Of a DNA stretch of 64,000 nt, positions 16,771 to 23,994 are shown one piece after another. The notes under the pieces are model-generated. The model was not told where the DNA came from and made no database searches. It saw nothing but the letters and a program-made list of their open reading frames with translations. The DNA is from Phycisphaerae bacterium RAS1. GTDB lineage: Bacteria; Planctomycetota; Phycisphaerae; UBA1845; Fen-1342. The stretch is taken from contig SMLU01000001.1 of the NCBI GenBank assembly GCA_007859745.1, positions 1,736,001-1,800,000 of the forward strand. The letters run 5' to 3'. The translations under genes and the position numbers were made by a program. The stretch's first letter is position 1. Every line of letters begins with the position of its first letter.

Positions 16771-17562
16771 CTACGCTCCGGACGTAGGCAACAACAGTTG
16801 GGTCACGTTGTACGCTCCGTGGCCCAATGCGGCCATAATCAAACTAGGCCTCCGAACAAACATCGTAGCGATCACGAGCGACACGGCCGCCGCATAGAGC
16901 ATCTCAATGGCACCAGCGCGCCAGTGCGCAAGTGCAAATACTAGCGACGTAATGACGACGGCCCACGTTGCTGAGTGAAGTACAGTACGCGTCAGCGAAA
17001 GCAACAGCGATCGGTACAGGATCTCCTCTGCACACGCAGCGATTGCCATAAGCAGAAGAACGGTTCCAGCTTCCGGGCTCCGCAATGCCGCCGCAGCGTG
17101 GTGTGCGAATTGGGATTGCTCCACGGCAGTACTGGTTGGTATGGCGTCACCAAGGCGCGTCGCGACACTCTCCACAACGGACACTAGGCCTGCCGCGAGA
17201 TAGCAGAACACCACCGCCATGCACGCCCGCCACATCTGTGCGTCCACGTGGCGGCGGCTCACGCCGAAATACGTCCATCGAATGCCAAGTGTGCTTTGGA
17301 GAACGAGAAGTGCGCCGCACCAGCACACGAGGTCTAATGCTGATGACAATACGCCCACGTGAATCCACGCCGTTTGCGGGTCCGATAGACTCACGAACCC
17401 ATAAAGCCATCGACGCGGAAGCGCGTACATTGCGAGCGCAAGGCACAGTACGACGGCGGCACCACATGCGGCGGCGCGCCAAGAGGGAGCATCGCGAAAC
17501 GTGGCGTCTGCAGCCGCCGCTCCGTCGCGAGCTTCGCTTGGCGGACACATGTCGTCACTCAT
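16771..17562 (-). CDS. CPBP-family intramembrane metalloprotease
   Basis: 263 residues with about seven hydrophobic segments. CPBP (Rce1/Abi-type) motifs are present: the EE-x-x-x-R core as EEILYR, FALAHW, and a C-terminal HGAYN. These are membrane-embedded metalloproteases; several act in bacteriocin self-immunity. The gene follows the YD-repeat/HINT gene by 21 bp on the same strand, exactly where an immunity gene would be expected. That role is inferred from place only. The stop codon lies at the edge of the 1.24-kb direct repeat. Confidence 0.8.
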   Translation of the reverse strand: MSDDMCPPSEARDGAAAADATFRDAPSWRAAACGAAVVLCLALAMYALPRRWLYGFVSLSDPQTAWIHVGVLSSALDLVCWCGALLVLQSTLGIRWTYFGVSRRHVDAQMWRACMAVVFCYLAAGLVSVVESVATRLGDAIPTSTAVEQSQFAHHAAAALRSPEAGTVLLLMAIAACAEEILYRSLLLSLTRTVLHSATWAVVITSLVFALAHWRAGAIEMLYAAAVSLVIATMFVRRPSLIMAALGHGAYNVTQLLLPTSGA

Positions 17563-17583
17563 GGTGGAATCTCCGAGCCACGC

Positions 17584-20500
17584 CTACGGAGGCTTGTTGT
17601 GCGTCCACACGCGAGACGCGCCGACGTAGTAGGTACTCGTATTGTCCACCGAAATCGAGTAGACGGGAACCGAACGCACGGGACGTATTGAAACACGAAC
17701 TACCGGTACCGGAGTTCCGTTGCAGTCCTGCAACGCGTCTCCGACACGAAGGTCGGCCGCTCTGGTCCAGCCGTGACCTCGTACAAAGAAGGGATGCGCT
17801 CCAGTGCACTGCAACGTCTCAGCAGGAAGCTCCACTTCGAAGAGCCAATCTGCATTTCCGCAGGTGACGGAAACCACCGTCGCGAACGCGCGATGGGTAA
17901 GGTGGGCGCTCGTCAAGACTTCGTCCATGGGGCGAAGCTGCTGTACAGGCACGGCCCCGCCGAGTGTCCAGATTGGGGTATCGGCGATAAAACACACCGG
18001 ACCCCAGTGTGGCGGAAACGGAGTGCTCCGCGGCTTGGGCGGGGGCTTTGGTGGAGCGGGCGCTGGAGGAGTCCACGGGCCAATATGCGCGTGGTCGCCC
18101 TTTCCCCCACAAACGTGGCACCACCCGCGTGGTCGATCGGGATCGGGATACTCATTCTCCCCAGGGTAATACCACCAGCCATTCGACGCCATGCACAAAT
18201 GCGTTGCGTGTTTGAGATTGCGCGGCTTCTGCCACGGTATTTCCGGTGGTAATGGGGTACTGGGTGTGGTGATCGGTGGCTGGCCGAACGGCGGCGGCGG
18301 CTCCGGAGGTTGGTACCCGCCGCCAAGCTTCCTCTCTCCATCCGGATCAAGACTGCCGGCAGGGTCGTTATCGACATACACATAGGTGTTCAGCCCGCCG
18401 CGGAGGCCGATCGGATCGCGCTGAACGAACCGCCCAATCCCCGCCTGGTACCAGCGCCAGCCGACGTGGGCCAGCGCGATCGGCGGAAGCTCCGCGTTCG
18501 CGCCTTGGAGGACGAGCAGGTCGGACTCATATCCGTATCCGCCGGCGTAGGCGTAGCGCGGGAAGCCCGTCGGCAGTGCGCCGCCGACGGCGCTGCCGGC
18601 AACCGGCTCGCCGAAGGCGGTGTAGGCCACAGCCGAGGGCGGCTGTGCCACACTTCCGGACGCGTTCGTTCGCAGCATGGTCGAACCGATCAGGTCGCCA
18701 TGCAGGAACTCGACGCTGTAGGGATCAAGTATCTCTTCTTCCTCTTGGACGAACGTCTCGCTGGCCGCGGCCGTCCCTGCGCCGGTCAGATACGCCGTCG
18801 AATGGGTCACGGCCGCACCCGACGACACCGTGTAGTCCAGATGCGGCGCGTCGCCGATGTAGTCGGTCCAGAGGCCGGAGCCGACAATGGCCCAGCCGTT
18901 GTTGGGGTCGAGGTCGCGCATCAGGTAGCGTTGCCGCGGGCGGTCGAAGCGCAATTCCTTTGCCGCGGTCATTTCGAATGACTGGGGCACGCCCTGCTCA
19001 TTGACCTGCCACTGGCTCCACAGCGCGATCCACAGCGTGCCGTTGCCGTTGTAGAACAGACCGAGGTCCTTCCGCACGCTCGGCGACGACTCGTCCTTGA
19101 TCGTGATGTTCGAACAAGCGCCGCGGTCGTAGTAGGTATAGTAAACGGTCCGCTGCAGCTCCTCGTCGGGGCCGTATTCGCGATAGGACAGCAGCCGGTT
19201 GTTGCGCGTCGGGTACGTGAGCTCGTTCTCCGGGTCGTCGGAGTCCACATCGTAAGTATAGTCGGTCACGTGCAGGCCGTCCGACAGCGTCAGGCGCTTT
19301 TCCTTCCGGTTGCCCAGGGCGTCGTAGTCGTACTCGATCGCGTAGACCGCGGTCGAGCCGTTTCGCACACGGTTTTCTGAGATCAGCCGATGCCGCTGGT
19401 CGTAGGTAAACGTCGTCACGTCCGTCGTCGCGGGCGAAACGGTCGCGTCGTACTCAGTTCTCGTGGCGACGGTGTTGTCGAGGCTCCACGTGTACTCAAT
19501 CCGTGAAAGCACCTGGGCGGCCGCGGACTCATGCCTCAGCTTCAGCAGCCGGTTGGCCGCGTCGTACTCGTAGAAGTACGTCTTCGTGCCGTTGCTGTTT
19601 TCGATCCGCTCCAGCCGGCCGGCGGCGTCGTAGAAATAGGCGGCGCTCATGTCGGCGGTGGAGGCTGTGCTGAGCCGGCCAAGCTCGTCGTACGTGCGGA
19701 CCGACACTTCACCGGTGCTGTCGGTGAGCTCTGTGACGTTGCTGTCGGCGTCGTATTCGTAATCCATCTGTCGGCTGATGCGCGCGGCGCCGCCGGCGTT
19801 CTTCAGGTACTCGTTCGTTTCGACGCGCGTCCAGTCGGGGCGACCGAGAGCGTCGTACGCAAACTTGTGATCCCGGATGTTATTGAACTCGTTGTACTTC
19901 GACTTGACCTCGTGATAGAGCGAGAGCGGGCGTCCCTCCGCGTCATATTCTGGGTCCATTCTGAACAGCCCGCCCAATCCGGAAAACGACGGGAACCCGC
20001 TCGGAACGCTGCCCAGTCGGTTGCCGCCGGCATCTGAATCGCCGGGGGACCAGACGATCCAGCAATTGATCTCTCGCGGATTGCCATGTTGGTCGACGCG
20101 CATGCTTCCGTCGCCGCCGCCGGTCGGTTGTCCCAGGGGGTTGTAGGCGACACTGATAGCACAGGGGTAGGCGCTTCGCAGTGGAGCCAGCAACCCTTCG
20201 CGCGTCTCGGTGGGATAGCCCCACTCATCATACGAAAACTCGTGCTGCTCGCCGCGAACCGTTCCGCCGCTCCAGAGCGTCTCGACCCACTTGAGCTGCC
20301 CGCTGGCGTGAATCTCCAGCGCTGAACCGTCGTAGTAGTCGAGTGTTGTGAGAAGGTCTCCGTACGCGTCGCCGGCCAGCGCCTGCTGCTGCGTGATCTG
20401 TGTGACGAGCGTCGCATCGACGTAGCCGGCGTCGCCCGGGTCCTTGTAGTCGTACGCGGTCCAGTGGCCGAGCGGGTCCGCGACCTGCGTCAGGCGATAG

Positions 20501-22890
20501 AAGTTGGGCTTGTTCGTCGGATCGGGCTGCTCCCACGTATAGGTCGTGGTCTGGGCCGGCGAACCCGGCAGCGGGCTGGTGACCGTGAGCAGGTTTCCGA
20601 CCGGTCCATATGTACTGGTCCACGTGTAATTGAGCGGGTCGGTGACCGTCAGGCGGTTGTGAGAGGCGTCGTAGGTTAGGGAGGAACTCTCGTTCAGCGG
20701 GTTTGTGAGCTGTCGCCAGTCGCCGTTGATGTCATGTCGATACGCCCACTCGTAGCCGCGGCGATCCAGGTGCGTGGTTTCCCACAGCCCCGCAACCGCG
20801 GCGTCCGAATAGGCGAAGCTCTGCACGTAGCGGTCTTCGTTTGCATGAGGCGGCGGATCGAGCGCTTCCTCAAGTCGTCCGGCCGCGTCGTAGCTGAAGT
20901 TCCACGTGCTGCCGATCCGATTGGTCACTCCCGCGACGCGGTCGGTCCCGGTTTCATAGTCGATCAACGTCGTGTAGTTGTATGAAATCCACTCGTCGTC
21001 GGGCCATTCGATCGTCGTCAGCCTGTCGTTGGTGTAACGAAGCGTCCACGTGTACGTGAACGGGGTTTGGCCGGACTTTCCGAACGTAACGGTCTCCAGC
21101 CGACCCTGGGCGTCATAGTCCAGCGAGAGCCGATTCCAGTCGGCGTAGGTCGTGCCGCCGGCGGAGTCCTTGTCTGCGGCGCTGCGGATCGACGCGATGC
21201 GGTAGCTGTGCGCCGCATCACGATCGATGTGAACGGTGTTTTCGGCCGAGTCGACCAGCCGAACCAACCGTCCAGCGGAGTCAAAGACAGGCTTCGACTG
21301 GTCGGAACCTGTCACCGTCCACTCTGACGCGCCCGAGTTCCACGTCAGGATGCTGAACACGCCCGCCGGAGCGACGTACTTGGCCGGAGGACCGGCGATA
21401 TAGCGATAAACGTCGCGGCTGCCGTCGGCGTCTGTCACCGTAATCGTGGCGTCTCCCCAGGTGGGGTTCGTGCTCGTGCCGACGAGCCGGTCGCTGTAGC
21501 TGCATCGCCACTGGCCGCCAAGCTCAAACCCGGCTGCAACGGCCATGTCGCTGTCGGCGTCGGGATCGCGCGCGTTGTGGTGGAAGGTGAAATCGACGGC
21601 TGGTCCGACCGGATTCCACGCGATGATCGGCAGCGCCGTCAGCATGTTGCCGCTTTGCAGGTTGACTACCGAGAACGGCGACACGCCAACCCCGGCCTGC
21701 CACGGCCGCGGCGGGCCGGTCTCGGCGCGGACGCCCGTGGCGCGGACCGCGTCAGTGACGGTGTAATTCGTGCCGCCGGCGGGGTCGGCATCGGCGACGA
21801 TGCGCACGTCGCCGGGGTCGAGCGAGGGCACGTCGGCCTCGACGTAGAGGAGGATCGGCTTCACGGCGAGGCTGTCGCCGCGCTGGATCAGCGCCCCGAA
21901 CGGATTGATGTCGAGGATGTTGAACGCCCCGTCCTGGTTGACGTCGCCGACGGTCGTGAAGGGAACAGGCGTGGCGCCGTCGAGGCAATACGCATTCACA
22001 TCGCCCCAATACTGATTGAGAAACGACGTCGGGTCGGTAAGGGCCAGCATGAACGGGTTGATGTCGAGGACGTTGAGCACGCCGTTGCGGTCCATGTCGC
22101 CGTCGACCACGAGCGGTGTCACGTCGCTGTATCCGCTGTCAATGGGGTCTTGCGTGTCCGAGCCGTCCCAGAAATGCCGCCAGATGCGCAGCGGCTCCGT
22201 AAACGTGACCCGGAATCGGCCAACGTCGCAGGCTTCTGAGCCGGTCGGCGGCGTGAGCTCGGCCGGATCGATTTCGATCACGGCCGGCGGGCGAAAGCTG
22301 CGGGCGATGTGCAGGAGCTTGCCGTGCTTGTCCGTGTCGTCTTCGACGGCGTCTTCGGCGGGCGAGCGGTTGGGCTCGGCGGCGCCGTTGGTATTGTCCG
22401 AGTCGATGTCGAGATCGACGGCGGCCTCCTGGCTCTCGGCGCCTTCGCCGCCGGCGCCGGCCATTTGCGGGGGTTCGCCGTCGGGCGGGACTTCGCCTTC
22501 GGGCGGGGCGGGCGGATCAGACGGTCCGCCGGAAAGGCCCGTGGCGATCAGAATTTTTTCCACGATGCCCGGGATGTCGTCGCTGTTGACCAGTCCATCT
22601 GTGGAAAAATCCGCAAGCGCTGCGAGATTTGACACAGGCTGGCCCGTCTGCGAGGACCACAAATCGGGATCCTGGACGGCGACGACGAACAGCGTCAGGT
22701 CGTCCCACGTCAGCCGGCCGTCGAGATTCAGGTCGCCCGAGGGCGACGCCGGAGCGCCCGGCGGGCCGGACTGCAGGCCGAGTTGCGCCGCACTGAACAT
22801 CCCTAAGGCACTAACTACGAGAAATTTCCACCAGATCGAAGGTCTGCAACCCAGATGCCGCCCCTGCTGCGCATTGCACTTCCGTGTCAT
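17584..22890 (-). CDS. Secreted dockerin/YD-repeat (RHS) protein ending in a HINT domain
   Basis: 1768 residues from ATG 22890 (AAAGGGG upstream); the open frame further up to 23262 is low-quality. Order: basic N-terminus and hydrophobic signal segment (about 20-38); dockerin-like DLNLDGRLTWDDL at 53-65; an acidic Pro/Gly-rich linker; two further planctomycete-type motifs (DMDRNGVLNVLDINPF and DVNQDGAFNILDINPF); about 1000 residues of YD repeats; the RHS core end (FVQRDPIGLRGG); and a proline-rich stretch. A HINT autoprocessing domain at 1633-1765 starts with Cys (CFIADTPIW) and ends THN, only three residues before the stop. The toxin that often follows HINT is absent. The protein is probably exported and self-cleaving. 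It is antisense to the phage late genes and looks like host-benefit cargo. Confidence 0.88.
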   Translation of the reverse strand: MTRKCNAQQGRHLGCRPSIWWKFLVVSALGMFSAAQLGLQSGPPGAPASPSGDLNLDGRLTWDDLTLFVVAVQDPDLWSSQTGQPVSNLAALADFSTDGLVNSDDIPGIVEKILIATGLSGGPSDPPAPPEGEVPPDGEPPQMAGAGGEGAESQEAAVDLDIDSDNTNGAAEPNRSPAEDAVEDDTDKHGKLLHIARSFRPPAVIEIDPAELTPPTGSEACDVGRFRVTFTEPLRIWRHFWDGSDTQDPIDSGYSDVTPLVVDGDMDRNGVLNVLDINPFMLALTDPTSFLNQYWGDVNAYCLDGATPVPFTTVGDVNQDGAFNILDINPFGALIQRGDSLAVKPILLYVEADVPSLDPGDVRIVADADPAGGTNYTVTDAVRATGVRAETGPPRPWQAGVGVSPFSVVNLQSGNMLTALPIIAWNPVGPAVDFTFHHNARDPDADSDMAVAAGFELGGQWRCSYSDRLVGTSTNPTWGDATITVTDADGSRDVYRYIAGPPAKYVAPAGVFSILTWNSGASEWTVTGSDQSKPVFDSAGRLVRLVDSAENTVHIDRDAAHSYRIASIRSAADKDSAGGTTYADWNRLSLDYDAQGRLETVTFGKSGQTPFTYTWTLRYTNDRLTTIEWPDDEWISYNYTTLIDYETGTDRVAGVTNRIGSTWNFSYDAAGRLEEALDPPPHANEDRYVQSFAYSDAAVAGLWETTHLDRRGYEWAYRHDINGDWRQLTNPLNESSSLTYDASHNRLTVTDPLNYTWTSTYGPVGNLLTVTSPLPGSPAQTTTYTWEQPDPTNKPNFYRLTQVADPLGHWTAYDYKDPGDAGYVDATLVTQITQQQALAGDAYGDLLTTLDYYDGSALEIHASGQLKWVETLWSGGTVRGEQHEFSYDEWGYPTETREGLLAPLRSAYPCAISVAYNPLGQPTGGGDGSMRVDQHGNPREINCWIVWSPGDSDAGGNRLGSVPSGFPSFSGLGGLFRMDPEYDAEGRPLSLYHEVKSKYNEFNNIRDHKFAYDALGRPDWTRVETNEYLKNAGGAARISRQMDYEYDADSNVTELTDSTGEVSVRTYDELGRLSTASTADMSAAYFYDAAGRLERIENSNGTKTYFYEYDAANRLLKLRHESAAAQVLSRIEYTWSLDNTVATRTEYDATVSPATTDVTTFTYDQRHRLISENRVRNGSTAVYAIEYDYDALGNRKEKRLTLSDGLHVTDYTYDVDSDDPENELTYPTRNNRLLSYREYGPDEELQRTVYYTYYDRGACSNITIKDESSPSVRKDLGLFYNGNGTLWIALWSQWQVNEQGVPQSFEMTAAKELRFDRPRQRYLMRDLDPNNGWAIVGSGLWTDYIGDAPHLDYTVSSGAAVTHSTAYLTGAGTAAASETFVQEEEEILDPYSVEFLHGDLIGSTMLRTNASGSVAQPPSAVAYTAFGEPVAGSAVGGALPTGFPRYAYAGGYGYESDLLVLQGANAELPPIALAHVGWRWYQAGIGRFVQRDPIGLRGGLNTYVYVDNDPAGSLDPDGERKLGGGYQPPEPPPPFGQPPITTPSTPLPPEIPWQKPRNLKHATHLCMASNGWWYYPGENEYPDPDRPRGWCHVCGGKGDHAHIGPWTPPAPAPPKPPPKPRSTPFPPHWGPVCFIADTPIWTLGGAVPVQQLRPMDEVLTSAHLTHRAFATVVSVTCGNADWLFEVELPAETLQCTGAHPFFVRGHGWTRAADLRVGDALQDCNGTPVPVVRVSIRPVRSVPVYSISVDNTSTYYVGASRVWTHNKPP

Positions 22891-23403
22891 TGCGATACCC
22901 CTTTCGTTACACCGTGCGCGCCGCGCGACGGTGCGATGCGGCTTGTGTGGGAATCCACACCCGCTCCCCGGAATCCGACGCGCGCCAGATTCCACCCGGC
23001 AGCCGCAATTAACACTAAGCACGCGGCGTGCCCAACCGGCCGATTCGCGTCCGCACCATCGCCGGGTTCTCAAGAGTTCGGGGCACTCCATGCGTGGTCG
23101 TGGGCTCGTGGCGCCGGTTGCGGACGCGACCAGCAACCATGTTCGCGAGTCAGAGCAGCGTTGTTTCTGACAGCGCGGTCTGGCTGCTAGTCCTCCTTGT
23201 CCAGCCCGTGACGGGCCAGCGTTCGCCTCGGGAACGGCAAGAATCCCCAGAGCCTTCGGCACAAACCGCTACCGGTAGCGTCGTTCTTGCCGCGGGGCTT
23301 CAATTTCCTTGCAATTCCGAATTCCTGAGCTAGATTCTGGATGACAACCTGGCCGGGCAACCGGACGCGAGTGCGGCTCGGCTGATCCCCGATCCGATCT
23401 CAC
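22891..23403. promoter_or_regulatory. Upstream region of the YD-repeat gene with nested dyad
   Basis: 513 bp without a convincing gene; the leftward frame that enters it from the YD-repeat gene lacks a good start. A perfect 14-bp palindrome lies at 23,267-23,280 inside 9-bp inverted arms at 23,235-23,243 and 23,284-23,292, giving a nested dyad. It could be an operator, a terminator stem without T-run, or a recombination site. The promoter of the YD-repeat gene must lie in this interval. Confidence 0.4.
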
Positions 23404-23445
23404 AAACGCCGCCGCACGGGGCCGTGCCCCCGCGCGGCGTTTTTG
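23404..23445 (+). terminator. Intrinsic terminator
   Basis: AAACGCCGC pairs with GCGGCGTTT. A second stem, GCACGG/CCGTGC, lies inside, and five Ts follow the outer arm. Read rightward it would stop transcripts entering the head-gene region from the YD-repeat island. Because the outer stem begins with As, it may also work leftward. Confidence 0.65.
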
Positions 23446-23504
23446 TTTGGACTCGCGACTGCCGTTTCTCGCGACAGGATCGCCGGCCCAGCGGACCGGC
23501 GTGA

Positions 23505-23577
23505 CGTGGGATAGCTCAGCAGCCAGAGCGCGCGGCTCATAACCGTGAGGCCGCCGGTGCAAGTCCGGCTCCCGCTA
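23505..23577 (+). tRNA. tRNA-like gene, anticodon CAT (Met or lysidine-type Ile)
   Basis: 73 nt fold as a cloverleaf. The acceptor stem is CGTGGGA with TCCCGCT, where 1-72 is a C-U mismatch and 3-70 is a T-G wobble. The D stem is GCTC/GAGC, the anticodon stem CGCGG/CCGTG with loop CTCATAA, and the variable loop 5 nt. The T stem is GCCGG/CCGGC with loop TGCAAGT. The discriminator is A and CCA is not encoded. Oddities: no GG pair in the D loop and a T loop starting TG, so the usual D-loop/T-loop contact is weak. It could be a working phage tRNA or a decayed one. Confidence 0.65.
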
Positions 23578-23591
23578 ATCGAAAGGCGTTG

Positions 23592-23778
23592 AACCACGGA
23601 GTCACGGAGACACTGAGAATGCGAAGCAAAGGGATAAAGGAACAGAGGGATAAAGGGCGCGCAGGGTTTCAGAAGCCCTGCGCGCCCTTTATCCCTTTGT
23701 CCCTCGATCCCTCGATTTCCTGTTCCCCGTTCCCTGTTCCCTGTTCCCTCTTCTCCGTGCCTCCGTGTCTCCGTGGTT
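23592..23778. repeat. MITE-like hairpin repeat
   Basis: The terminal parts are inverted copies of an ACCACGGAG-type sequence (AACCACGGA at 23,592 and TCCGTGGTT ending at 23,778). In the centre a perfect 20-bp stem (23,647-23,666 with 23,676-23,695) encloses a 9-base loop. A TTCCCTG-type tandem stretch lies in the right half. This CACGGAG-rich type of repeat is scattered through many planctomycete and cyanobacterial genomes (recollection). It has no gene and probably folds or moves as a small non-autonomous element. It ends 16 bp before the next gene. Confidence 0.7.
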
Positions 23779-23793
23779 GTTTTCAGGTGCTCT

Positions 23794-23994
23794 GTGGCTG
23801 ACGAGATCAAGGACGCGATCGTTGAGAACGCGCAAGGCCCCAAGCGGGTCGAGTCGGACGGCATCACCGTCGAGCAGCACGCGCTGCGCGACCAGATCGC
23901 GGCCGATCAGCACGTCAGCGCCCAGACGGGCGCCGCCCAGGCGCATCGCGGGTTGCGTTTCACCAAGCTCAACTCGCCGGGGGCTGATTCGTGA
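23794..23994 (+). CDS. Small phage head-region protein, 66 aa
   Basis: GTG 23794 gives VADEIKDAIVENAQGPKRVESDG followed by TVEQHALRDQIAADQHV. Short proteins of this style commonly lie between terminase and portal genes in phages with a lambda-type portal and may be gpW-like joining proteins, though similarity is by style and position. Its stop overlaps the portal start. The ribosome site is weak because the hairpin repeat ends 16 bp upstream, so its expression may have been altered by that insertion. Confidence 0.6.
   Translation: MADEIKDAIVENAQGPKRVESDGITVEQHALRDQIAADQHVSAQTGAAQAHRGLRFTKLNSPGADS

Larger units (their letters stand above)
15532..16774. repeat. Direct repeat, copy A (1,243 bp)
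   Basis: This segment covers the last third of the terminase gene, the zinc-ribbon gene and a YD-repeat fragment. It recurs at 62,193-63,435 with a constant offset of 46,661 bp, so there are no indels. Only a few substitutions are visible over the first 1.1 kb. About 18 changes crowd into the last ~110 bp (16,660-16,740). The right end coincides with the stop codon of the CPBP gene. Confidence 0.9.

Noticed and set aside
22016-23170. 384-codon rightward frame opposite the YD-repeat gene
   Set aside because: Ser/Arg/Pro-rich shadow of the signal, dockerin and upstream region of the leftward gene.
22891-23262. 124-codon N-terminal extension of the YD-repeat protein
   Set aside because: Its composition is Arg/Cys-rich without pattern. 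The ATG at 22,890 has a ribosome site and begins a normal signal peptide.
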